The notes under the pieces were generated by a model. That model saw nothing but the letters and a program-made list of their open reading frames with translations, made no database searches and had not been told where the DNA came from. This document shows positions 24,045-31,684 of a stretch of DNA of 64,000 nucleotides, piece after piece. Both the position numbers and the translations under genes were made by a program. The number at the start of each line of letters is the position of its first letter. Within the stretch, counting starts at the first letter, position 1. Source of the stretch: Streptomyces lydicus (GTDB lineage Bacteria; Actinomycetota; Actinomycetes; Streptomycetales; Streptomycetaceae); contig NZ_JNZA01000003.1 of the NCBI RefSeq assembly GCF_000717345.1, positions 231,091 to 295,090 on the forward strand, read 5' to 3'.

Positions 24045-24130
24045 CTTCTAAGCACTTGGCCGCAGGTTCGAGTCCTGCCGGGGGCGCTCTCCAAGACCTT
24101 CCCTTCGGGAGGGTCTTTTTGCTGGTCAGG
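24045..24130 (+). repeat. attR, 86-bp direct repeat
   Basis: Exact copy of 2980-3065. It contains the 3' 42 nt of tRNA-Arg and a second copy of the terminator hairpin (24093-24120), but no 5' half of the tRNA, so it is not a functional tRNA gene. Confidence 0.93.
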
Positions 24131-24302
24131 GCGGGTGTGGCCGCACCGTAAAAGATCCGGGGCCGCCATGAATCGCTTGAGCTGCAAGGTGGCCGGAGCG
24201 CCCTTCTCCGCCCTCTGAGCAGGCCGAACGAACGGGCCCGTCAGTCAGGTGAACCTCGGCTCGGTGGTGAGGCAGCCGGGCCGTGGGTGGTACAGGAGGC
24301 AT

Positions 24303-25130
24303 GTGAGCTCACAACCGCCGACCGGCCCGCCTCCCGGCCCCCCGCTGGGCGGCCCTCTGCCCGGGGCTCCGCCGCCCAGCCCGCCGTCCCCTCGGGGCCC
24401 CTGGTGGCGCACTCCGCCTGCGATGGTCGGCGCAGGCGTTGCCCTCGTGGTGATTGTGGTGGTAATTACCTTCGGTTTCGGTGGCGGCGACGACGGGGGA
24501 ACGTCTTCCGATGTCAGCACGGCTCCCAGTGCCCCCGCCACTGTTCCAAGCGTCAGTTCATCCGCAGCAGCTCACGATCTGGCCACACACGTGACACTGG
24601 CGCCCGCGGATTGGGGGAGTACATACGTGCGAGATTCCCCCTACGAGGGGGACGAGATGGCGACAAGCCTTCCCGACCAGAACTGCAAACTCGTGGCGGA
24701 GTCGCTGACCGACGCCCTCGCTCATCAATGGCGCAACGCCAAAAACCCTGATAACACAGCTTTCGCCTCCTCGTCGCTCACCGTCTACAAGGGAGCGGAC
24801 TTCGCCAAGCGCGACATCGCCCGGCAACGCGACGCTCTGCGGCAATGCCCGTCCGAGAGCGAGACCAGCGACAAGCGTCAATGGGACAACGTGCACGAGG
24901 TCAAGATTCCCGCACTGAAGGGCTTCGATGACGTGGTGGCCGAGGAAGGCCACTTGGGCACCGACGAAAAGGGCCAGAAGACGGACACCTACTACGTATC
25001 TCTTACCGGTAGCAGAGGACAGTACGTACTGAACTCGGCTGTCAGCCGCGGGCCCGATACGCAGGAACAGAACCGCACCGATGCGGTCAATGCTCTCTCG
25101 CTCATGCTGAGTCGACTTGCCGGCCGTTGA
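24303..25130 (+). CDS. Single-pass membrane protein with extracellular domain
   Basis: 275 residues. A Pro/Gly-rich cytoplasmic N-terminus (about 45 residues) is followed by one transmembrane helix (MVGAGVALVVIVVVITFGFGGG), a Ser/Ala/Val linker and an extracellular domain of about 180 residues. Two Cys (in QNCKL and RQCPS) could form a disulphide, as in PknH-type sensor domains of actinobacterial cell-surface proteins. No kinase is attached. Ligand and role are unknown. GTG at 24303 follows CAGGAGGCAT. This is the first chromosomal gene to the right of attR. Confidence 0.75.
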   Translation: MSSQPPTGPPPGPPLGGPLPGAPPPSPPSPRGPWWRTPPAMVGAGVALVVIVVVITFGFGGGDDGGTSSDVSTAPSAPATVPSVSSSAAAHDLATHVTLAPADWGSTYVRDSPYEGDEMATSLPDQNCKLVAESLTDALAHQWRNAKNPDNTAFASSSLTVYKGADFAKRDIARQRDALRQCPSESETSDKRQWDNVHEVKIPALKGFDDVVAEEGHLGTDEKGQKTDTYYVSLTGSRGQYVLNSAVSRGPDTQEQNRTDAVNALSLMLSRLAGR

Positions 25131-25275
25131 ATTCAGTGAGGTTTTGACGTGCAGGTGAGAGGACCACTCGCTTTCTGATGGCCGCCTGCGTTCTCCGGCC
25201 GCGTGGAAGCACCGGATCCCCCGGATGGTGCTACGACGCGGAGGATCCGGTGTTGTTCGGCTGGTGCAGCCTCAG

Positions 25276-26541
25276 TCAGAGGGCGGCAGGGGCCTTCTTG
25301 TACCAGTCGGTGATGACACCCACGAGATGGACGATGTTCTGGGTGCGCATGATCGGCGCCGACGCGTTCGGTTCGAAGTCGGTGTTTGCTGCGGTGGTGC
25401 GCCAGATGCTGGTCTCGGCAACCGGGGCAGCCATGTACGGGTCGAGGCGCTTGAAGAAGTCGGTGATGTCGTCGAGTTCGGCCGGATTGTCGCCCGCTCG
25501 CAGCTCGCGAAAGACGCCACCCAGGACGCGCAGCATGCCCACCGAGCCGAGAAGTGAGGAACGGCGCACCTCCTGGGCCATGGTGAGATCCCCCGGCTGA
25601 CGCTCCGCGTCGGGGTCATCCTCGGTGAGGGCGGCAAGGTCGGTGAAGGCGTTGGAGATGACGTCGAGGAAGTCCTTGACCTGTTCGATCACCTCGCCGT
25701 CGGTGAGCGTCTGCTCGGCCTTCTTGCTGATCCGGCCGCCGGCGCCGGCGATGACGGCGCGCGTGATGTCGGCAATGTGCTTGGCGCCCATGAAGTTGGG
25801 GTTCTTGAGCGTCATGCGGTCCTGCTCCGCGTCGACCCGCCCCTTGAGCAACGGGTGGTCGATCACGTCGGACAGGGTGCGGTTGGCGACCTTGTAACTG
25901 TCGAAGCGGGCACGGACGGCACTGCTGATGCCCTTGGCGTTGTCAGCGACGTCCACGAACATCTGCTGGGCTTTGATGGGGTCCGGCTCGACGTAGATGT
26001 CCAGGCCGACGTATTCGACTTTCAGGCGGTCCATCTGACCGATGAGCTTCTCTCGCTCGGTTTCGAGCTTCGCGGACTTCTCCGGGCTGAGTTTGCGGGC
26101 CATTTCGCGGTCCACGGAAGAGATGGCATCGGTGATGCGCTGCTTCTCGATGGCAACGCCGAGCACACGGTGCTGGCCGTCGATGGTCCTCAGGGAGGAG
26201 ATGCCGCCGATGGCCCACGGGACCGTGAGATAGCCGACGGCCCCCTGTTCGTCCAGCTTCTCAAAGTGGCAGCCGCCGCCGTCCCGCGCCAGGAGAGCGG
26301 GGGCCACCCAGTCCTGCTTGGTGTCGAGGTACTCGCCGAAGTGCTTCGCGTGGAGACGGTCGACCTTGCGGTTGTCCTTGTCGACGTTGTTGGGATCGGG
26401 CACGGGGAGGATGGTCGGAAGGTCGAGAAGGGGGACGCGCACGCTGTAGACAGTGCGGCCGCCCTGAGGGGTCTTGATGGCGAGGTACGTGCTGGAGTCC
26501 TGCGGCTTGGAAAGTCGCAGCGGGTCAACAGTGATGGTCAC
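25276..26541 (-). CDS. DGQHR-domain protein (DndB-like)
   Basis: 421 residues. The DGQHR motif at 121-125 (RTIDGQHRVLG) and the flanking ParB/DndB-like fold (LDIYVEPDPIKAQQMFVDVADNAKGIS) place it in the DGQHR/DndB family. DndB regulates phosphorothioate DNA modification. However, no dndA, C, D or E gene lies anywhere in this window, so this is an orphan homologue, and DGQHR proteins also occur in other defence loci. The GTG at 26541 follows a GGGGGG stretch. It lies 1.1 kb from attR. Confidence 0.85.
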   Translation of the reverse strand: MTITVDPLRLSKPQDSSTYLAIKTPQGGRTVYSVRVPLLDLPTILPVPDPNNVDKDNRKVDRLHAKHFGEYLDTKQDWVAPALLARDGGGCHFEKLDEQGAVGYLTVPWAIGGISSLRTIDGQHRVLGVAIEKQRITDAISSVDREMARKLSPEKSAKLETEREKLIGQMDRLKVEYVGLDIYVEPDPIKAQQMFVDVADNAKGISSAVRARFDSYKVANRTLSDVIDHPLLKGRVDAEQDRMTLKNPNFMGAKHIADITRAVIAGAGGRISKKAEQTLTDGEVIEQVKDFLDVISNAFTDLAALTEDDPDAERQPGDLTMAQEVRRSSLLGSVGMLRVLGGVFRELRAGDNPAELDDITDFFKRLDPYMAAPVAETSIWRTTAANTDFEPNASAPIMRTQNIVHLVGVITDWYKKAPAAL

Positions 26542-26834
26542 AAGTGCCCCCCAATGGGATCGATCACGCCCTTAAATGGCGTGGCAACAAGCAGAGGCTA
26601 GGGAGCAAGCGACTTCCTCGGTTAATAAGTTTTTATTTTTCCGGGTGGGGTGCTCATGAATACCCTTTTGGTGGGTGGGATCGATTCAAACTGATTGATT
26701 TTGACGCATGGTGATCGGGTCGCATCGCCCAGCGGCCCTGAGGACGCGAGGGAGCCCCCGGGAGCTATTGCAAGTAGTTTGCAGTTAGTGTGGGTGGGCA
26801 GTTAGGGCGTGGTGTGGGAAGGGAGCGGGGCGGC
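26542..26834. other. Divergent promoter region between DGQHR and TsaD genes
   Basis: It contains an AT-rich patch (TTAATAAGTTTTTATTTTT, 26622-26640) that is striking in this genome and probably marks the DGQHR promoter. A TTGCAAGTAGTTTGCA near-palindrome lies at 26768-26783. No gene is seen. Confidence 0.45.
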
Positions 26835-27968
26835 GTGGGTGGGGTGCCTGTGGTGTTGGGGATCGAGTCGTCCTGTGATGAGACGGGTGTGGGACTGGTG
26901 CGGGGCGGCCGGCTGTTGGGGCAGGCGGTGGCGTCGAGCATGGACGAGCACGCGCGGTTCGGGGGTGTGGTGCCGGAGATCGCGGCCCGGGCTCATGTCC
27001 ATGCGTTCCAGCCGGTGGTGCGGCGGGCGTTGGACGAGGCCGGGTTGCGGATGGCCGACGTCGGGGCGGTCGCGGTGACGACCGGGCCGGGGCTGTCGGG
27101 TGCGCTGCAGGTCGGGCTGGCCGGTGCGAAGGGGCTGGCGTATGCGCTGGGCGTGCCGTTGTACGGGGTCCATCATCTGGCCGGTCATGTCGCGGCCGAC
27201 ACTCTGGAGCACGGTCCGCTGCCCGACCCCTGTGTGGTGCTGATCGTCTCCGGGGGACACACCTCGTTGCTCCTCGTGCGGGATCTGGCCCGCGACCCGA
27301 TCGTGCACCTCGGCGACACGCTGGACGACGCCGCCGGTGAGTGCTTCGACAAGGTCGCCCGGGTCTTCGGGCTGCCGTACCCCGGCGGTCCGGCCATCGA
27401 CCGGGCAGCGCGCGTGGGGGATCCGCGCGCTGTCCTCTTTCCCCGGCCGCTCACCGGGCCGCGCGACGACCCGTACGGGTTCTCGTTCTCGGGGCTGAAG
27501 ACGGCCGCCGCGCGGTGGGCGGAGCGGCATCGGGGGCAGGTCCTGCCGGTGGCGGACGGGGCCGCGTCGTTGCAGGAGGCGATCGCCGATGTGCTGACCC
27601 GTAAGGCGGTGGCCGCCTGCACCGCTCATGGCGTCGGCACGCTCGTGGTGGTGGGCGGGGTCGCGGCCAACTCCCGGGTCCGGGCGCTGGCGGAGGAGCG
27701 GTGCGCGGCGGCGGGACTCACGCTGCGGGTGCCGCCGCTGAGGCTGTGCACCGACAACGGCGCGATGATCGCCGCCATCGGGGACCTCCTGGTGCGGGCG
27801 GGCGCCGAGCCCGCGCCGCTGGACGTGTCGATCGATCCGTCGGCACCTCTGGAGTACGCGGCGCTGCATCCGGTCGGTGGGGGTGCGGGCCGTCTTCCTG
27901 TCCGTGTCCCTGCCCCTGACCCTGACCGTGGCCGGGAGCGCATCTTGCCTGCGGGTGTTGTCAGTTAG
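26835..27968 (+). CDS. tsaD: TsaD/Kae1-type tRNA threonylcarbamoyladenosine transferase
   Basis: About 377 residues. The family signatures are intact: [10 protein letters not shown] near the start, metal ligands HHLAGH (His114, His118), [20 protein letters not shown] and TDNGAMIA. TsaD transfers threonylcarbamoyl to A37 of ANN-decoding tRNAs and normally works with TsaB and TsaE. None of these partners is nearby, whereas the usual Streptomyces locus has tsaE, alr, tsaB, rimI and tsaD together. This may be a second, paralogous copy. A GTG at 26835 (GGGAG upstream) or 26844 is the likely start. A Pro/Arg-rich C-terminal tail extends beyond the family norm. Confidence 0.85.
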   Translation: MGGVPVVLGIESSCDETGVGLVRGGRLLGQAVASSMDEHARFGGVVPEIAARAHVHAFQPVVRRALDEAGLRMADVGAVAVTTGPGLSGALQVGLAGAKGLAYALGVPLYGVHHLAGHVAADTLEHGPLPDPCVVLIVSGGHTSLLLVRDLARDPIVHLGDTLDDAAGECFDKVARVFGLPYPGGPAIDRAARVGDPRAVLFPRPLTGPRDDPYGFSFSGLKTAAARWAERHRGQVLPVADGAASLQEAIADVLTRKAVAACTAHGVGTLVVVGGVAANSRVRALAEERCAAAGLTLRVPPLRLCTDNGAMIAAIGDLLVRAGAEPAPLDVSIDPSAPLEYAALHPVGGGAGRLPVRVPAPDPDRGRERILPAGVVS

Positions 27969-28097
27969 GCGGCCGGCGGGGGATCCATGGGCTTGATCGG
28001 GTTTGACTATCCCATGAATGAGGTGCCGCTGCTCCAATCAGCGCACTGACCACGTTTTGCTCCGGGGCGCCGGCCGTGCGGCGTCGATAGTGACCCC

Positions 28098-29198
28098 ATG
28101 ACGGGTTTTTTGGCGCGGTATCGCTCCAAGCAAGCTGAGCGCGGGCCGTGGGAACTGCGGGAGGGAATTCGCTCGCGCGCCCGCGAACTGCGGGCTCTGC
28201 TGCTGGACCGGATCAGCACGCACGCGGAGGACGACCGCGTGCAGAATCTGGCGCGGGAAGCGCTTGAGGAGCTGGAAAAGGCCGAGCAGGCGATCAACCA
28301 CCATGAGCACGCCCGGTACAAGAATGCTTCGCACCTGACTGTCGGGCAGATTCATCTGGACACCGCGCACAATTTGCTGCTGCGGCTGTCGGGGCCGAAC
28401 GAGATGGTCTCGATGATGCCGGGTGTACTGGCCGTCGTGCAGGCGTACCTGCCGTCCACCGACCCGCGGCGGGTGGGTGTGGAGCGGATCGACCACTGGA
28501 TCACGCAGAAGGGCTCCCTCACCGAGGAGGATCTGGAGCTGATCCTGGACGCCGTGGGGGTCGCCCGCCAGGCGAGTATCCGCGAGACGCTCCGGGTCCG
28601 CAGCTTTGTCAATATCGTCGCGTGGGTGACGGGATTCCTGGCGGCGGCCGCCGTATTGCTCGCCGTTCTTGCCGGGGTGAGTGACGACACCTTGCCCCTG
28701 TGTTTCACTCCGGGAAGTGGTGTGGGCAGGTCGGGTTACTCGGTGGTCTGTCCCGTGAAATCGGAACTGCAGCCCCGTTCCAGCCGCCTTGATCAGAACG
28801 TCGCGGCGGCCACCACCCCGGTCGATTACACCCTGGTGGAAATTGTGGGGCTGGTGGCCGCCGCCATTGCTGCTGCCACCACGCTTCGGCGGATCAGGGG
28901 AACCTCGACTCCTTACAACGTCCCCGTCGTGCTGGCGGTGCTCAAGCTTCCGACCGGGGCGCTCACGGCCGTGCTCGGCTTGTTGTTGATGCGCGGGGGA
29001 TTCGTCCCGGGGCTTGCCGCGCTGGATTCGTCCGCGCAGATCATCGCCTGGGCCATCGTCTTCGGTTACGCCCAGCAGCTTTTCACCCGGCTCGTCGACA
29101 GTCAGGCGCAGTCCGTGCTCAATGCGGTGGGTGCGCCGAACGCCCCGGCTGCCCAACCCCCCTCGGCTTCCCCGGGTCCGCGAGCCCCCGCCCACTGA
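28098..29198 (+). CDS. Multi-pass membrane protein of unknown function
   Basis: 366 residues. The N-terminal 170 residues are soluble, charged and helical (possible coiled coil RALLLDRISTHAEDDRVQNLAREALEELEKAEQ). Hydrophobic segments then occur at about 178-198, 250-268, 283-303 and 318-335. Two Cys (LCF, VCPV) sit in the first extracytoplasmic loop. No family is recognised. It has a clear ATG start and high-GC codon bias and stands alone between tsaD and the convergent hydrolase gene. Confidence 0.7.
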   Translation: MTGFLARYRSKQAERGPWELREGIRSRARELRALLLDRISTHAEDDRVQNLAREALEELEKAEQAINHHEHARYKNASHLTVGQIHLDTAHNLLLRLSGPNEMVSMMPGVLAVVQAYLPSTDPRRVGVERIDHWITQKGSLTEEDLELILDAVGVARQASIRETLRVRSFVNIVAWVTGFLAAAAVLLAVLAGVSDDTLPLCFTPGSGVGRSGYSVVCPVKSELQPRSSRLDQNVAAATTPVDYTLVEIVGLVAAAIAAATTLRRIRGTSTPYNVPVVLAVLKLPTGALTAVLGLLLMRGGFVPGLAALDSSAQIIAWAIVFGYAQQLFTRLVDSQAQSVLNAVGAPNAPAAQPPSASPGPRAPAH

Positions 29199-29239
29199 GG
29201 AGCCGGGGAGCGGAGGGCCCGGGGAGCGACCGCCGCGCG

Positions 29240-30256
29240 CTACGCCGGCAGCGACGTCAGCCAGTCCAGGAGCAGGGCGTTGACCTCCGTGGGGCGTTCC
29301 TGCTGGACCCAGTGGCCGCAGCCTTCGAGGATGTGGGAGCCGGACAGGGCGGGGAGGGTGACGGGGAACGCCTTGATGGCATCGGCCATCCAGTGGGTGG
29401 GGGCGTCGTGTTCGCCGCCGATGAAGAGGGCGGGACGGGTGAGCGGGGCGCCGTCCCAGGCGGCCAGGTCGGCCCAGTCCCGGTCGACGTTGCGGTAGCG
29501 GTTGAGGCCGCCGGTCAGGCCGGTCCGCTCGAATTCGCCCGCGTAGAAGTCGAGATCGGCCTCGGTGAGCCAGGTGGAGGGGGCGGTGGCGTCGGGGAAG
29601 CGGTCGGAGAGCCGGCCGCCCGGCGCGACCGTGGAGAGCGGGAAGCCGTCCCGGCCGGACGGGGCCTGCGCGTCGCCCGAGAGGCCGGCGTAGAAACCCG
29701 CGAGCCAGCCCCGCACGTCGGGCTCGATCTCCGCCTCGGCCCGGCCCGGCTCCTGGAAGTAGCTGACGTAGAACTCCTCGCTGCCGCCGACCCGGGCGAA
29801 GGCGTCGGTGGGCCGGATGCCGCCGCGGGGCGCGTAGGGGACGCTGAGCAGTGCCACGGCGGTGAAGAGGTCGGGCCGCAGCAGCGCCGTGTTGGCGGCG
29901 ATCGGCGCGCCCCAGTCGTGGCCCACGATGACCGCGCTCTCCTCGCCGAGGGCGCGCAGGACGCCGACGTTGTCGGCGACATGGGCCAGCATCCGGTAGT
30001 CCGCGATGTCCCGTGGCGCGGCGGAGCGCCCGTAGCCGCGGACGTCGATGGCGACCGCCCGGTAGCCGGCCGCGGCGAGTGCGGGGATCTGGTGGCGCCA
30101 GGAATACCAGGACTCGGGGAAGCCGTGGACCATCAGGACGAGCGGGCCGGTGCCCTGTTCCACCAGGTGGATGCGGCCGCCGGGGACCTCCACCGTGCGG
30201 TGGGTGGCGTCCGGCAGCGGGGTGGCGGCGGGTGTCGTGCGGGCGGGCTGCGACAT
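29240..30256 (-). CDS. Alpha/beta hydrolase, epoxide-hydrolase type
   Basis: 338 residues. The oxyanion-hole motif HGFPESWYSWRHQ (44-56) and nucleophile Asp114 in GHDWGA are typical of soluble epoxide hydrolases (haloalkane dehalogenases share the fold). The lid contains EEFYVSYFQEPGRAEAE. Acid and base are in FIGGEHD and GCGHWVQQERP. A cytoplasmic enzyme acting on small epoxides is likely, but the substrate is unknown. It stands alone. Confidence 0.88.
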   Translation of the reverse strand: MSQPARTTPAATPLPDATHRTVEVPGGRIHLVEQGTGPLVLMVHGFPESWYSWRHQIPALAAAGYRAVAIDVRGYGRSAAPRDIADYRMLAHVADNVGVLRALGEESAVIVGHDWGAPIAANTALLRPDLFTAVALLSVPYAPRGGIRPTDAFARVGGSEEFYVSYFQEPGRAEAEIEPDVRGWLAGFYAGLSGDAQAPSGRDGFPLSTVAPGGRLSDRFPDATAPSTWLTEADLDFYAGEFERTGLTGGLNRYRNVDRDWADLAAWDGAPLTRPALFIGGEHDAPTHWMADAIKAFPVTLPALSGSHILEGCGHWVQQERPTEVNALLLDWLTSLPA

Positions 30257-30449
30257 ACGTCCTCCTCGGGGACAAGCGGGGAGCCGCCGGCCTTCGCGGC
30301 CGCTCCGCCATGATCATGGGCGTAAGGCCGGCCGGGGGCGAGGATTTTTGCCGGTTCGGCAACGCGCCGGGCCCGGACCCCGCCACCGCGACGGCCACCG
30401 GGACGGCGACGGCCACCGCCCCGCCGCGCGGCTGCCCCAGCCACCACCG

Positions 30450-31529
30450 CTACAACCGCACCGTCCGCCTCGGCTGTTCCTTCGCGCCCGTCAGCAGCCC
30501 GTGCAGGCTGGCGAATTCGTCCACGCACTTGGCGGTGCCGTTGACCACGCAGTCCAGGGGGTCGTCGGCGATCCGTACAGGGACGCCCATCTCCTGCCGC
30601 AGCCGCCGGTCCAGGCCGCGCAGCAGGGCGCCGCCGCCGGTCAGCGCGATGCCGCGCTCGATGATGTCGCCGGACAGCTCAGGGGGGCAGTCGTCGAGGG
30701 TGTGGTGAACGGCGCGGACGATCGCCTCGACCGGTTCGGCCAGGGCCTCGCGGATCTCCTCCTCGGTGATCTCCTGGAGGCGGGGCAGTCCGTTGACGTG
30801 GTCGCGGCCGCGGACGGTGTAGGTGGTGCGGCGTTCCGGCTCGCCCTCCTCGTCGACGTCGACCGGGGTCCAGATCGCCGAGCCGAGGGCGATCTTGATG
30901 TCCTCGGCGGTGCGCTCCCCGATGTCCAGGGCGTGCTTCTTCTTGACGTACGAGGTGACGGCCGCGTCGAGGGCGTCGCCGGCGACCCGTACGGACCGCG
31001 CCGTGACCAGGCCGCCCATGGAGACGACGGCAACCTCGGTCGTACCGCCGCCGATGTCCACCACCATGCAGCCGACCGGCTCGTCCACCGGCAGGCCGGC
31101 GCCGATCGCGGCGGCCATCGGCTCCTCTATGAGGTGCACCTCGCGGGCTCCGGCGGCCCGGGCGGAGTCGACGACCGCGCGCCGTTCGACGCCGGTGATC
31201 CCGGAGGGCACGCAGATGACCACCCGCGGCCTGGAGAAGCGGCGGCCGGGGAGGGCCTTCTTCATCAAGGCGCGCAGCATCTGCTCGGCTGCGTCGAAGT
31301 CGGCGATCACCCCCTCCTTGAGGGGGCGCATCGCGGTGATACCGGACGGGGTGCGGCCGATGGTCCGTTTGGCCTCCAGGCCCACGGCGACGACCTCGCC
31401 GGAGGCGTTGACGGCGACGACGGACGGTTCGTTCAGCACCACGCCCTTGCCGCGGGCGTACACCAGGGTGTTGGCGGTGCCGAGGTCGATGCCTATGTCG
31501 TAGGTGGCGGACGAAGTGCTGGACGCCAT
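30450..31529 (-). CDS. MreB/Mbl-type actin homologue
   Basis: 359 residues with the full actin-fold set: phosphate-1 DLGTANT (15-21), VLNEPSVVAV, CVPSGITGVERRAV, IEEPMAAAIG, phosphate-2 VVDIGGGTTEVAV and adenosine motif ALTGGGALLRGL. In Streptomyces MreB acts in spore-wall synthesis. It is not linked here to mreC, mreD or pbp2, so this is probably a paralogue such as Mbl. The N-terminal Ser/Thr-rich extension of about 9 residues is atypical. The ATG at 31529 lacks a clear ribosome site, and a longer upstream reading has no support. Confidence 0.88.
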   Translation of the reverse strand: MASSTSSATYDIGIDLGTANTLVYARGKGVVLNEPSVVAVNASGEVVAVGLEAKRTIGRTPSGITAMRPLKEGVIADFDAAEQMLRALMKKALPGRRFSRPRVVICVPSGITGVERRAVVDSARAAGAREVHLIEEPMAAAIGAGLPVDEPVGCMVVDIGGGTTEVAVVSMGGLVTARSVRVAGDALDAAVTSYVKKKHALDIGERTAEDIKIALGSAIWTPVDVDEEGEPERRTTYTVRGRDHVNGLPRLQEITEEEIREALAEPVEAIVRAVHHTLDDCPPELSGDIIERGIALTGGGALLRGLDRRLRQEMGVPVRIADDPLDCVVNGTAKCVDEFASLHGLLTGAKEQPRRTVRL

Positions 31530-31638
31530 GGGGAGTTCGTGTGCTCTCTCGCGACGGGGTGGGGGGACGGGGTGGGGATCGGGGCGCGCGGAACCCGGCG
31601 CAGCGGGACTGCGGAATTCCGGCATTTGCCCCGCAGAC

Positions 31639-31663
31639 AACCCCATTGAGCGGCAATGGGGTT
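31639..31663 (-). terminator. Hairpin between FUSC and MreB-like genes
   Basis: A perfect 10-bp stem, AACCCCATTG/CAATGGGGTT, closes a 5-nt loop 21 bp after the FUSC stop. It probably terminates the FUSC transcript. Confidence 0.6.
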
Positions 31664-31684
31664 CAATGCGGGCAATCAATAAGA

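Larger units (their letters stand above)
2980..24130. mobile_element. AICE-type integrative and conjugative element in tRNA-Arg(UCU)
   Basis: Perfect 86-bp direct repeats bound the element at 21,065-bp spacing. The left one lies in the 3' half of an intact tRNA gene. Next to the left boundary are a tyrosine integrase and an AlpA-type excisionase, then a Rep ATPase, a prim-pol, SSB, Spd-like membrane proteins and a TraB-type FtsK/SpoIIIE translocase. This is the standard AICE set (pSAM2-like logic: site-specific integration, autonomous replication, conjugation as double-stranded DNA). Regulatory genes (XRE, Nudix, HD, GntR) and a low-GC NACHT gene fill the right third. No disrupted core gene is visible, so the element looks functional. 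Confidence 0.93.

Noticed and set aside
24045..24086. Second tRNA-Arg gene
   Set aside because: Only the 3' 42 nt are present; it is the attR copy.
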